From Ensifer adhaerens (GTDB taxonomy: Bacteria; Pseudomonadota; Alphaproteobacteria; Rhizobiales; Rhizobiaceae), in contig NZ_PNFP01000001.1 in NCBI RefSeq assembly GCF_002940685.1, positions 372,001-436,000 on the forward strand: DNA of 64,000 nt, read 5' to 3'. The notes below the pieces were generated by a model. It searched no databases and was not told the DNA's origin. It saw only the letters and a list, made by a program, of their open reading frames with translations. Below are positions 9,985 through 18,250 of the stretch, one piece after another; the stretch's first letter is position 1, and each line of letters begins with the position of its first letter. Position numbers and translations under genes: made by a program.

Positions 9985-10809
9985 CTAACGCACCGTCATT
10001 TCCGCCGGCTTTGCCCCCGCCTTCTGGAAGAAGCGGGCGAAGATGCCGGTAATTTCCTTCTGCTGTGCCGACCAGCCTTCGCCGGAACACGCGTTCTGCG
10101 GCAACCATCCGGCGCGTCCCGACAGCACGTGGGACTCCACCGCCACGCCCGCCTTGCGCAGGCGCTCGGCATAGGCTTCAGCCTCGTCGCGCATCGGACA
10201 TTCCTCGCTGGTCACGATCAGCGAAGGCACGAGGCCGGCAAGCCGCGTACAGTGGGCCGGCGCGGCGTAAGGGTGGGTGAAGCCACCGCTCTGGCCGAGA
10301 TAACGTTGCCAGCCGTCGGCGATCGATTGCGCCGAGGACTGTGGGCAGTATTGCCGGAACGATTCCGTTGCCAGGCACGGGTCGAGCATCGGCGACAGCA
10401 GGATCTGGCCCTTGAGATCGGTCAGATACTGGTCCCGCGCCATCAGCGCGGCACCGGCGGCGACATTGCCGCCAGCCTCTTCGCCGGCCACGAACAGCGA
10501 CGACTTCTTGTGCGCGAACTGCGGGCAGCGCGAGCGCATCGACGACAGCATGGCGTAGGCGACATCAAGCGCCGCGGGAAAGGGATTGAGGCAGGCCGCG
10601 GAATATTCCGGAGAGATCACCACCGCTCCGGCAGCCGCGAGCGCCTCGGCGACACGCTCGCCGGCGGCGATCGTTCCGCCGACGAAGGAGCCGCCATGCA
10701 GGTGCAACACGACCGGCGGCGGATTGAGCAGGGCCTCGCCGCGGTAGACGCGTGCCGTGCACGAGCCTTGGCCCGTCTGCATCGTCTCCACCTTGAACTG
10801 TTCGCCCAT
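9985..10809 (-). CDS. Alpha/beta-hydrolase-fold protein of the HSL family lacking the catalytic triad
   Basis: This 274-residue protein aligns by eye with bacterial hormone-sensitive-lipase-type esterases: the oxyanion-hole motif HLHGGSFVGG (about residue 36), PFPAALDVAYAML, and MRDEAEAYAERLRKAGV near the C-terminus. The nucleophile elbow, normally G-(D/E)-S-A-G-G, reads GEEAGG, so Ser is replaced by Glu. The acid in the usual DPLRDE motif is Cys (ECPMRDE). The His of the usual G-x-x-H-G-F motif is absent (GRAGWL). I checked all three codons on the DNA. Hydrolysis by the usual mechanism is therefore unlikely; ligand binding is an inference, by analogy with the plant receptor GID1, which arose from this family. 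It is first in the RND operon and divergent from a LysR gene. Confidence 0.82.
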   Translation of the reverse strand: MGEQFKVETMQTGQGSCTARVYRGEALLNPPPVVLHLHGGSFVGGTIAAGERVAEALAAAGAVVISPEYSAACLNPFPAALDVAYAMLSSMRSRCPQFAHKKSSLFVAGEEAGGNVAAGAALMARDQYLTDLKGQILLSPMLDPCLATESFRQYCPQSSAQSIADGWQRYLGQSGGFTHPYAAPAHCTRLAGLVPSLIVTSEECPMRDEAEAYAERLRKAGVAVESHVLSGRAGWLPQNACSGEGWSAQQKEITGIFARFFQKAGAKPAEMTVR

Positions 10810-10865
10810 CTCTCTTGCCTTCGGCCCGAGCTAAACCCACATGTGGCGACAACACGCCACGATAG

Positions 10866-10928
10866 GAGAATAGCATTGTCTTCTGTCTGGAATAGTCTTT
10901 TCAATCTGACTACACTATTCGTATTCTC
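10866..10928. promoter_or_regulatory. Nested inverted repeats between hydrolase and LysR genes, candidate LysR operator
   Basis: The 140-bp divergent gap holds two nested inverted repeats. The outer arms are GAGAATA (10866-10872) and TATTCTC (10922-10928). The inner arms are GAATAGT (10890-10896) and ACTATTC (10914-10920). All four arms share the core GAATA or its complement. LysR regulators usually bind dyads in the gap facing their own gene, so this is the natural candidate for control of both transcripts. The region is clearly more AT-rich than its surroundings. Confidence 0.55.
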
Positions 10929-10949
10929 GAACAATTATGGCTCTTGAAA

Positions 10950-11861
10950 ATGGACCAGCTCACGGCCATGCGCGCGTTCCTCCGCGTCGTCGAAACCGGA
11001 AATTTCACCCGCGCTTCCGCTTCGCTGAACATGCCGAAGGCAACGCTCACCAATCTCATCCAGGGATTGGAGGCGCATCTGCGCACGAAGCTTTTGAACC
11101 GGACCACTCGCCGGGTGCTGGTGACGCCCGATGGCGCGCTTTACTACGAGCGCGCCGCCCGCCTCTTGACCGACCTCGACGAACTCGACGGCAGCCTTTC
11201 GAGCGCCCAGACCTTGCCGAAGGGGCGGCTGCGGGTGGAGATGGCGAGCGCGATCGCCAACCTGATCGTGATCCCCGCGCTGCCGGAGTTTCACAAGCGT
11301 TATCCCGACATCCAGATCGACCTCGGGGTCTCGGACCGGACGGTCGACTACGTGGCCGAGAACGTCGATTGCGCCATTCGCGTCGGCGCGCTCACCGACC
11401 AGTCGCTGATTGCGCGCCGCATCACCGAGATGAGCTTCGTCGCCGTCGCGGCGCCAGAGTATCTCTCGCGCCACGCGGTCCCGCAGCACCCCTCGGATCT
11501 CTCGAAGAACTGCTACGTCGTCGGCTATTTCCGGCCGCAGACAGGTCAGCAGATGCCGTTCTACTTCAAGCGTGGCAACGAGGAGATCGAGGTGAACGGC
11601 CGCTACACGGTGGCGGCGAATGAATCGACCACCTATCTTGCCGCCGCCCGCGCCGGCCTCGGGGTCATCCAGGCGCCGCGCTTCATGGTGCGCGACGATC
11701 TCGTGACCGGCGCCATGCGGCCGGTGCTGGAGGATTGGGAGGTCGAGCCCATGCCGATCTATCTGGTCTATCCGCCGAACCGCCACCTGAGCAGCCGCCT
11801 GCGCGTCTTTGCCGACTGGGTGGTGAAGGTCGTCGCCCAGTCGCAGCTCGACACGGCCTGA
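10950..11861 (+). CDS. LysR-family transcriptional regulator
   Basis: This 303-residue regulator has the N-terminal winged helix-turn-helix (about residues 1-60: [17 protein letters not shown], then [25 protein letters not shown]) and a LysR substrate-binding domain (about 90-295). The LNRTTR segment and the YERAARLL linker helix are typical of the subgroup that often controls neighbouring oxidoreductase or efflux genes. I chose ATG at 10950; a TTG two codons upstream is also possible. It is divergent from the hydrolase-adaptor-permease operon across a gap with nested inverted repeats, so it most likely controls that operon. The inducer is unknown. Confidence 0.9.
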   Translation: MDQLTAMRAFLRVVETGNFTRASASLNMPKATLTNLIQGLEAHLRTKLLNRTTRRVLVTPDGALYYERAARLLTDLDELDGSLSSAQTLPKGRLRVEMASAIANLIVIPALPEFHKRYPDIQIDLGVSDRTVDYVAENVDCAIRVGALTDQSLIARRITEMSFVAVAAPEYLSRHAVPQHPSDLSKNCYVVGYFRPQTGQQMPFYFKRGNEEIEVNGRYTVAANESTTYLAAARAGLGVIQAPRFMVRDDLVTGAMRPVLEDWEVEPMPIYLVYPPNRHLSSRLRVFADWVVKVVAQSQLDTA

Positions 11862-11920
11862 ACACCGCTCGCGGCAGGCGATGCCGGGCGTTACCCACCT
11901 TTGTGCCGATCCCAAGATGC

Positions 11921-11950
11921 AAAAAAAGCGCCGCGATCGGATCGCGGCGC
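11921..11950 (-). terminator. Rho-independent terminator serving deaD, possibly bidirectional
   Basis: GCGCCGCGAT (11928-11937) and ATCGCGGCGC (11941-11950) form a perfect 10-bp stem with a 3-nt loop. On the minus strand it is followed by seven T residues (A7 at 11921-11927). It sits between convergent lysR and the helicase gene and has a weaker T-rich flank on the plus side. Confidence 0.85.
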
Positions 11951-11984
11951 CTTTGATTGGTTTTGAGTTTTGCCGTTGCCAGGC

Positions 11985-13946
11985 TCAGCCCTGGCGGTTC
12001 TTGGCGTTGCCCTTCGGCTTGGTCTTGGGCTTGAAGCCGCCGTCCTTGCCCGCGTCCGGCTTGCCCTTCTTCTTGTTGCCCCAGGGCTTGTCGGCGCCCT
12101 TCGCCGGCGGCCGATCCTCGGTATAGGCGGGGCCGTCGGTGTAGCCGGCCTTCTTCTCGAACTTGCGCTTCGGCTTGAAGTCGCCGCGCTCGTCGCCACG
12201 GGTGGTATCGTCGGAATAGGGGCGCTTCTTGCCGAAGCCCGGCTTATCCTTCGAGAAGTTCGGCTTGTCCTTGGAGTAGCTAGGCTTTTCCTGGCGCTGC
12301 TGGGTGAGATCCGGTGCGCCGGCAAGCGGCTTCACGCGAATGCCCTTTTCCAGCGTCTTGTCCTTGCCGATCGCCGACAGGAACCGTTCGGCGCCCTCGG
12401 CCGTCATTTCGACGAAGGTCTCTTCCTGCTGCATGCGGATCGCGCCGATGTCGCGCTTCGTCAGCTTGCCGTGGCGGCAGAGCATCGGGATCAGCCAGCG
12501 CGGCTCGGCGCTCTGCTTGCGGCCGACCGAGAGCGAGAACCAGCTGCCGTCGCTGAAGTCAGCCCGCTCGGCGCCGAAGTCCTCACGCGGTCCGCGCTCG
12601 TCGCGGCGCGGCTTGGCGCGGTTGTCGCCGACGGCGACTTCGATCAGGTCTTCCGGGGCCGACCGTCCCGAACGGAACTGGCGCACGAAGGCGGCGGCCA
12701 TCTGCTCGGCGCCGTGGCGTTCGAGAAGGGCGGCCACGATCGCCTGTTCGTCCTCGCGGATCGGTTCTGCGAAGCTGGTGTCGGCAAGCAGGCGCTCGTC
12801 GTCGCGCTGGCTGACCTCGTCGGCCGACGGCGGACGAGCCCAGGTCGCGGTGATCCGGCCGCCGTCGAGCAGCCGCTCGGCCTTGCGGCGCTGGTTGACC
12901 GGCACGATCAGCGCGCTGACGCCCTTCTGGCCGGCGCGTCCGGTGCGGCCGCTGCGGTGAAGCAGCGTTTCCGAATTGGTCGGCAGGTCGGCGTGAATGA
13001 CGAGTTCGAGGCCCGGCAGGTCGATGCCGCGGGCGGCCACGTCGGTGGCGATGCAGACGCGGGCGCGGCCATCGCGCATGGCCTGCAGCGCATGGGTGCG
13101 TTCGTTCTGGCTGAGTTCGCCCGAAAGCGCCACAACCGAGAAGCCGCGATTGTTGAAGCGCGCGGTCAGGTGGTTGACGGCCGCGCGGGTCGAACAGAAC
13201 ACGATGGCGTTGCGCGCTTCGTAATAGCGCAGCACGTTGATGATCGCGTTTTCGCGGTCGTTCGGCGCCACGGTGAGCGCGCGGTACTCGATGTCGACAT
13301 GCTGCTTCTGTTCGGACGCGGTGCTGATGCGCACGGCGTCGCGCTGGTAGTTCTTCGCAAGCGTGGCGATCGACTTCGGCACGGTGGCCGAGAACATCAG
13401 GGTGCGGCGATCGTCCGGGGACTCTTCGAGAATGAACTCGAGGTCCTCGCGGAAGCCGAGGTCTAGCATCTCGTCGGCCTCATCGAGCACGATGGCGCGC
13501 AGCGACGAAATGTCGAGCGAGTTGCGGCGGATGTGGTCGCAAAGACGGCCGGGCGTGCCGACGACGATGTGGGCGCCGCGCTCGAGCGTCCGCTTCTCGG
13601 TGCGCATGTCCATGCCGCCGACACAGGAAGCGATGGTTGCGCCGGTCTCGCCATAGAGCCATTCGAGTTCGCGCTTGACCTGCAGTGCCAGTTCGCGCGT
13701 CGGTGCGATGGCGAGCGCCAGGGGTGCCGCGGCCGGTCCGAAGCGGCGTTCGTCGCCAAGCAGCGTCGGCGCCAGCGCCAGGCCGAAGGCGACCGTCTTG
13801 CCGGAGCCGGTCTGCGCCGAGACCAGCGCGTCCTTGCCCGCAAGCTCCGGGTCGCGCATCGCCTTTTGAACCGGCGTCAATTCGTTGTAACCGCGTTTTG
13901 CCAACGCCTCGGCGATCGCAGGCGCGATCCCTTCGAATTCAGTCAT
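11985..13946 (-). CDS. deaD: DEAD-box ATP-dependent RNA helicase with DbpA-type RNA-binding domain
   Basis: This 653-residue helicase has all core motifs: Q motif region (YNELTPVQKAM), AQTGSGKT (Walker A), PTRELALQ, VGTPGRL, VLDEADEMLD (DEAD), SAT, ATDVAARGID and HRSGRTGRAG. A DbpA/CsdA-type RNA-binding domain follows at about residues 470-550 (LSVGRKQSAEPRWLIPMLCR). The C-terminal 100 residues are a Lys-rich low-complexity tail with repeated SKDKP units. Such proteins act in ribosome assembly and cold adaptation. The start at 13946 (MTEFEGIAPAI) gives the normal N-terminus; an upstream start would add 25 unrelated residues. The gene symbol is by family similarity. Confidence 0.9.
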   Translation of the reverse strand: MTEFEGIAPAIAEALAKRGYNELTPVQKAMRDPELAGKDALVSAQTGSGKTVAFGLALAPTLLGDERRFGPAAAPLALAIAPTRELALQVKRELEWLYGETGATIASCVGGMDMRTEKRTLERGAHIVVGTPGRLCDHIRRNSLDISSLRAIVLDEADEMLDLGFREDLEFILEESPDDRRTLMFSATVPKSIATLAKNYQRDAVRISTASEQKQHVDIEYRALTVAPNDRENAIINVLRYYEARNAIVFCSTRAAVNHLTARFNNRGFSVVALSGELSQNERTHALQAMRDGRARVCIATDVAARGIDLPGLELVIHADLPTNSETLLHRSGRTGRAGQKGVSALIVPVNQRRKAERLLDGGRITATWARPPSADEVSQRDDERLLADTSFAEPIREDEQAIVAALLERHGAEQMAAAFVRQFRSGRSAPEDLIEVAVGDNRAKPRRDERGPREDFGAERADFSDGSWFSLSVGRKQSAEPRWLIPMLCRHGKLTKRDIGAIRMQQEETFVEMTAEGAERFLSAIGKDKTLEKGIRVKPLAGAPDLTQQRQEKPSYSKDKPNFSKDKPGFGKKRPYSDDTTRGDERGDFKPKRKFEKKAGYTDGPAYTEDRPPAKGADKPWGNKKKGKPDAGKDGGFKPKTKPKGNAKNRQG

Positions 13947-14084
13947 ATCTTGTCTTTCGGATTTCGGTCGTCGTGCCCGGGACGATCGGATCGTCTCGGC
14001 GCCAATTGCCGCGGCCAACACGTCGCGGGCCTGTCATGGCGCGCTTCATACGCGCTCGCGCCGTTCTTGTACAGGGGCGAAGGG

Positions 14085-14468
14085 TCAGGGACCGGGTTCG
14101 TCGCTGTGCGCGCCGAATTCGTTGGGCCCCTGATCGCCCGGCCAGAGGCAAAGGGCGATGAAGACGACCGGGCTCAAGACCGGGATGAACAGAGTGAGGG
14201 AAAGTGGGCCGGGATAGCCGATATCGTGCAGGCGCTTGATCGCCAGCATGGCGATAGAGGGAAGCGAGACGAGGCTCGATACGACGAAAAGCAGCGTCCA
14301 GATCGCAAGCGCCGTCTCGTTACCCTCGTTGGCAACCATCCTGGCGACCATGAAGCCGCCGATCAGGAACCAGAACAGCCAGGAGAGAAAGAAGGGGAGG
14401 CGGCCGATGCGGCCGGAGGGGCTGAAGAACAGCCAGGTCATGCTCGGCTGCGGCCCCTCCGGTGTCAT
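14085..14468 (-). CDS. DUF805 inner-membrane protein
   Basis: This protein of about 127 residues has three or four hydrophobic segments and the DUF805 signature: an aromatic start (MTWLFFSPSGRIGRLPFF), then AIKRLHDIGYPG in the middle and a C-terminal Gly-rich stretch (WPGDQGPNEFG). It begins 5 bp after the dapD stop and is probably cotranscribed. An internal ATG at 14441 (MTWLFF) is an alternative start. Function is unknown; DUF805 proteins are small integral membrane proteins. Confidence 0.82.
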   Translation of the reverse strand: MTPEGPQPSMTWLFFSPSGRIGRLPFFLSWLFWFLIGGFMVARMVANEGNETALAIWTLLFVVSSLVSLPSIAMLAIKRLHDIGYPGPLSLTLFIPVLSPVVFIALCLWPGDQGPNEFGAHSDEPGP

Positions 14469-14473
14469 CGGGA

Positions 14474-15331
14474 TCAGTCCCGAAGCAGTTCGTTGATGCC
14501 GGTCTTCGAGCGGGTCTTTTCGTCGACGCGCTTGACGATGACGGCGCAATAGAGGTTCGGCGCCGGCTGGCCGTTGCCCATGGTCGAGCCCGACGGCATC
14601 GAGCCGGCAACGACGACGGAATAGGGCGGAACTTCGCCATAGGTCACTTCGCCGGTGGCGCGGTCGACGATCTTGGTCGACTTGCCGATGAAGACACCCA
14701 TGCCAAGCACCGAGCCTTCCCGCACGATGCAGCCTTCGACCACTTCCGAGCGGGCGCCGATGAAGCAATTGTCCTCGATGATCGTCGGGCCGGCCTGCAT
14801 CGGCTCCAGCACGCCGCCGATGCCGACGCCGCCCGAAAGGTGCACGTTCTTGCCGATCTGGGCGCAGGAGCCGACCGTTGCCCAGGTGTCGACCATGGTG
14901 CCTTCGCCGACATAGGCGCCGAGATTGACGAAGGAGGGCATCAGGATGGCGTTGGGGGCGATGTAGGCCGAGCGGCGCACGACGCAGTTCGGAACGGCGC
15001 GGAAGCCGGCCTTCTCGAACTCGTTGACGCTCCAGCCGTCGAACTTCGAGGGCACCTTGTCCCACCAGACGGACTGGCCGGGGCCGCCCTTGACGATTTC
15101 CATCGGGTTGAGGCGGAAGGAGAGCAGTACGGCCTTCTTCAGCCATTGGTTGACCGTCCAGTTGCCGTCGTCGCCGCGCTGGGCGACGCGCACCTTGCCG
15201 CTGTCGAGCAGGTTGAGTGCCGTCTCGACGGCATCGCGCACCGCGCCGCGCGTTCCGGTGTTGACGGAATCGCGGTCTTCAAAGGCGGCTTCGATCGTCT
15301 GCGACAGGGAGGCGAGGTCGTGGTTCGTCAT
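14474..15331 (-). CDS. dapD: Tetrahydrodipicolinate N-succinyltransferase
   Basis: This enzyme succinylates 2,3,4,5-tetrahydropyridine-2,6-dicarboxylate using succinyl-CoA, in the lysine/diaminopimelate pathway. The 285-residue protein has an N-terminal helical domain and a left-handed beta helix built of hexapeptide repeats (about 105-240: for example [21 protein letters not shown]). [20 protein letters not shown] and [11 protein letters not shown] are the usual signature segments. It supplies the substrate series that DapE later desuccinylates. It is followed by a DUF805 gene in the same transcript. Confidence 0.95.
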   Translation of the reverse strand: MTNHDLASLSQTIEAAFEDRDSVNTGTRGAVRDAVETALNLLDSGKVRVAQRGDDGNWTVNQWLKKAVLLSFRLNPMEIVKGGPGQSVWWDKVPSKFDGWSVNEFEKAGFRAVPNCVVRRSAYIAPNAILMPSFVNLGAYVGEGTMVDTWATVGSCAQIGKNVHLSGGVGIGGVLEPMQAGPTIIEDNCFIGARSEVVEGCIVREGSVLGMGVFIGKSTKIVDRATGEVTYGEVPPYSVVVAGSMPSGSTMGNGQPAPNLYCAVIVKRVDEKTRSKTGINELLRD

Positions 15332-15373
15332 CGGAATTCCTTAAAGTTCGGCGGTTATCCTGCGAAAGCTCTA

Positions 15374-15509
15374 CTGCATAAATCCCAAAATCGGAATCGA
15401 TTTAAGGACAAAATTATGCAGCAGATCTAGCTGCTGCAGCGATCTTGACATGTCCTTCAGGGCACGGCGCTGCAGAACATGATCCTGAAAAGTTGAAGGG
15501 CTTTTCAGG
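15374..15509. repeat. Two palindromic rhizobial intergenic elements in a 365-bp gap
   Basis: The dapD-LOG divergent gap (15332-15696) contains no gene. It holds CTGCATAA (15374-15381) inverted with TTATGCAG (15414-15421), enclosing a core with AATCGATTTAAGGAC, a form I recognise from rhizobial intergenic repeats. A second perfect stem is CCTGAAAAG (15484-15492) with CTTTTCAGG (15501-15509). The remainder up to 15696 shows nothing I can name. Confidence 0.55.
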
Positions 15510-15696
15510 TCCCGTGAGTGGCCAGGGCTTGGCAAAGCGAGGCGAACACGGCACTACAGCGCCGCGTGCCCGTTGGGGATGCGCAAAGGCCGCCGCGGCG
15601 CGTTGTGCGCTTGCGACCTTCATGACCGAGGATTGAGGATAGGACGCGTCTGGACGAGATGCCGATTGTCCGGAACGCGACGGGAAAGACGACATT

Positions 15697-16596
15697 ATGG
15701 CACGCATGAAGAAACGCGCTCTGCGCCGCAAAGATGGGGTCTGGGATCCGCTGGCCGACAGCTCGCAGAGCCGGCAACGCGCACAGACCGTTCCGCTGAC
15801 GCCGCAATCGGCCTCGCCCTCCTATCGCCTCGCCTATATCGACGACGATTTTCTCTGCCGCGAGGAACTGCGCCCGATCCGGCTGCAGCTCGAACTGTTG
15901 AAAACCGAAATGATGCTGGAGGAACGCGGCATCAATTCCACCGTTGTGATGTTTGGTGGCGCCCGCATTCCCGAGCCGGGCGGCGACGCCTGGGCGGCGA
16001 AGAACGAGACGCAGCGCAAGAACCTCGAAGCGGCCTCGGTCTATTACGAGGAAGCACGCAAGTTCGCGCGGCTCTGCTCCGAGCATTCGGCCAAGCTGCA
16101 CTACAAGGAATATGTTGTCGTCACCGGCGGCGGCCCGGGCGTGATGGAAGCGGGCAACCGCGGCGCCGACGATGTCGGCGCGCCGTCGATCGGTCTCAAC
16201 ATCGTGCTGCCGCACGAACAGGCGCCGAACCGTTTCGTGACCCCGGAACTGTCGTTCAACTTCCACTACTTCGCCATCCGCAAGATGCATTTCCTCCTGC
16301 GCGCCAAGGCCGTCACCGTGTTCCCGGGCGGTTTCGGCACGCTGGACGAGCTGTTCGAGACGATGACGCTGATGCAGACCGGACGCCTGGCGCTGGTCCC
16401 GCTCATTCTCTTCGGCGAAAAGTTCTGGCGCTCGATCGTCAATTTCGAGGCGCTCGCCGAATTCGGCACGATCGCGCCCAACGATGTCGATCTGGTTCAG
16501 TTCGTCGAAACCGCCGATGAAGCCTGGGAGATCATTTCCCGCTTCTACGAAACGGTCGATCCGAAGTCCGTTCCGATGGCGAACGGCCGCCGCTAA
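15697..16596 (+). CDS. LOG-family (TIGR00730) nucleotide phosphoribohydrolase-like protein
   Basis: This 299-residue protein belongs to the LOG or former lysine-decarboxylase-like family, whose studied members release the base from cytokinin or purine ribonucleotides. The Rossmann core has MFGGARIPEPGG, VVTGGGPGVMEAGNRGA and the diagnostic PGGFGTLDELFE with its catalytic Glu; the companion Arg lies in the AIRKMHF segment. It is longer than plant-type LOG (about 200) because of an N-terminal extension of about 90 residues. Its substrate here is not determined. It stands alone between divergent dapD and a convergent EF-hand gene. Confidence 0.85.
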   Translation: MARMKKRALRRKDGVWDPLADSSQSRQRAQTVPLTPQSASPSYRLAYIDDDFLCREELRPIRLQLELLKTEMMLEERGINSTVVMFGGARIPEPGGDAWAAKNETQRKNLEAASVYYEEARKFARLCSEHSAKLHYKEYVVVTGGGPGVMEAGNRGADDVGAPSIGLNIVLPHEQAPNRFVTPELSFNFHYFAIRKMHFLLRAKAVTVFPGGFGTLDELFETMTLMQTGRLALVPLILFGEKFWRSIVNFEALAEFGTIAPNDVDLVQFVETADEAWEIISRFYETVDPKSVPMANGRR

Positions 16597-16612
16597 TCGT
16601 GCCATGAAAGCG

Positions 16613-16645
16613 CATAGCCCCTCGCTGGGGGAGCAAGGGGCTATG
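16613..16645. terminator. Hairpin between convergent genes
   Basis: CATAGCCCCT (16613-16622) pairs with AGGGGCTATG (16636-16645), a perfect 10-bp stem between the LOG-family gene and the convergent EF-hand gene. There is no clear T-tract on either side. Confidence 0.5.
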
Positions 16646-16696
16646 GGCTAGGCAGGAGCCTCTCCACCGGGCGGTGGGGAGAGAGAAGAGCTCCCG

Positions 16697-17221
16697 TCAG
16701 ATCTTTTTGGTGAAGTCGGCCGCGTCGATGACGCCGTCGCCATTCTTGTCACGCCGCTTGAACATCGCCTCGGCGGCGCTTGAAACTTCGCTCGCGCTCA
16801 GCGAGCCGTTGCCGTCGGTGTCGACGCGCTTGAAGGCCTTGGGCCTCAGACCAGGCAGCATCGCCGGGCGGGCTTCCTTCAGCTTGGCAAGGGCGGTCTC
16901 GCGCTCCGTGCCGGTCTTGGCCTTGGCGTCCTTCCAGGCCTTGCGTGCCTCGCGGAAGGCCTCGCGCTTGACCTTCATCTCTTCGGTGCTGATCTGCCCG
17001 TCGCCATTGGTGTCGAAGGTCTTGAAATTGTCGGAGATCCGCGCCTGGAACTCGGTGAGCGAAACTTTCTGGTCCTTGTTGGTGTCGAGCCGCTCGATCA
17101 TGCGCGCGCCGCGCTGTTCGGGCGTCATCTTTTCGCGTGCGGCGAAGGAGGGGGAGGCCATTCCGGTGACGGCGACTGAGAGTGCGACCACCCCGAGGAT
17201 CAGCGTCTTGTTCGGCATCAT
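16697..17221 (-). CDS. Exported EF-hand calcium-binding protein with four hands
   Basis: This 174-residue protein has an N-terminal signal peptide (about residues 1-27, cleavage near FAA|RE). Four canonical EF-hand loops follow: DTNKDQKVSLTE, DTNGDGQISTEE, DTDGNGSLSASE and DKNGDGVIDAAD. Each keeps acidic or amide ligands at positions 1, 3, 5 and 12. A Lys/Ala-rich helix of about 40 residues separates hands 2 and 3. It probably binds Ca2+ in the periplasm. AAAGGA lies before a double ATG (17221 or 17218). I cannot name a specific physiological role. Confidence 0.88.
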   Translation of the reverse strand: MMPNKTLILGVVALSVAVTGMASPSFAAREKMTPEQRGARMIERLDTNKDQKVSLTEFQARISDNFKTFDTNGDGQISTEEMKVKREAFREARKAWKDAKAKTGTERETALAKLKEARPAMLPGLRPKAFKRVDTDGNGSLSASEVSSAAEAMFKRRDKNGDGVIDAADFTKKI

Positions 17222-17387
17222 GCGTCCTTTCGATCGGTTGTTTCTGATCGGAAGGATAGACGCAGGCGCAGCCGACGCCAGTTAAACTTTGGTAATTTAA
17301 GTCATTGGCCGAAAAGGGGTTTTTCGGCGGCCAAATTGTGTCGAGGCGGGCGGGAAACCGTGCTTGCGGCGTCCGCCCGCGCCCACT

Positions 17388-18101
17388 TTAGAGATCCGTG
17401 AGGAGGCTCCGCAGGAAGCCGGTGAGGTCTTCCGTCACGTAGTCGATCTGCTCGTCGGTGTCGTTCGACTTCTCCCACGATTCCGCAAAGGTGTATTCGA
17501 GGTTCTGCGGCACCAGGAGCACCGTCTTCATGCCCAGCGCCTTCGGCACCAGGAGATTGCGCGGCAGATCCTCGAACATGACGGCATTGCGGGTATCGAC
17601 CCGGTGCAGGCTCATGAACTTGTCATAGGTCTCGCCCGCCGGCTTCGGCACGAAATCGGCGGCGACGATGTCGAAGATGTCGTCGAAGTGGTCGAGGATG
17701 CCGAGCGCGCGCGCCGTCATCTCCGCATGCGCAACGCTGCCATTGGTGAAGATGAACTTGCGGCCGGGCAGCGACCGGATGGCTTCGCCGAGCGCCGGGT
17801 CGGCAGGGACGATCGAGTAGTCGATCGCATGCGCCTGCTCGAGGAACTCGTTCGGGTCGATGCCGTGATGGATCATCAGGCCTTTGAGCGTCGTGCCGTG
17901 GTCGCGGTAATAGTCCTTCTGCAGCTTCTTGGCGTCGGCCGGATCCAGCGACAATAGCTTCGCCACATAGGCCGTCATGTTGCGGTCGATCTGCGCAAAC
18001 AGGTTGACGTGGTGGGGATAGAGCGTGTTGTCGAGGTCGAAGACCCAGTCGGTGACGTGGGCGAATTCGGAGCGGGTCGGCAGGCGGTCGAGCTTTTTCA
18101 T
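17388..18101 (-). CDS. HAD-family pyrimidine 5'-nucleotidase
   Basis: This 237-residue HAD hydrolase has motif I FDLDNTLYP (nucleophile Asp), motif II FTNGS, motif III Lys in KPAGETY, and motif IV FEDLPRNL. The subfamily hydrolyses pyrimidine 5'-nucleotides (SDT1/PynN type); this substrate is family knowledge. The cap domain is the small helical type (about 25-100). It is monocistronic here, with the hydroxylase-like gene divergent. Its 3' flank holds a GC-rich imperfect hairpin near 17346-17382 without a T-tract. Confidence 0.88.
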   Translation of the reverse strand: MKKLDRLPTRSEFAHVTDWVFDLDNTLYPHHVNLFAQIDRNMTAYVAKLLSLDPADAKKLQKDYYRDHGTTLKGLMIHHGIDPNEFLEQAHAIDYSIVPADPALGEAIRSLPGRKFIFTNGSVAHAEMTARALGILDHFDDIFDIVAADFVPKPAGETYDKFMSLHRVDTRNAVMFEDLPRNLLVPKALGMKTVLLVPQNLEYTFAESWEKSNDTDEQIDYVTEDLTGFLRSLLTDL

Positions 18102-18250
18102 CTCCGCCTTATGACACGACGGATCGTGGCAGCAAACGAGAAAAGAGACGCGCCGCGCCTAAGCGCAATGCTGACGCATAGATTAGCGCTTTGAGTTATC
18201 AGCTGTGCGTGGCATCTTCCGCTCGCGCGGTTTTTGGCTCGGGGATGCGG

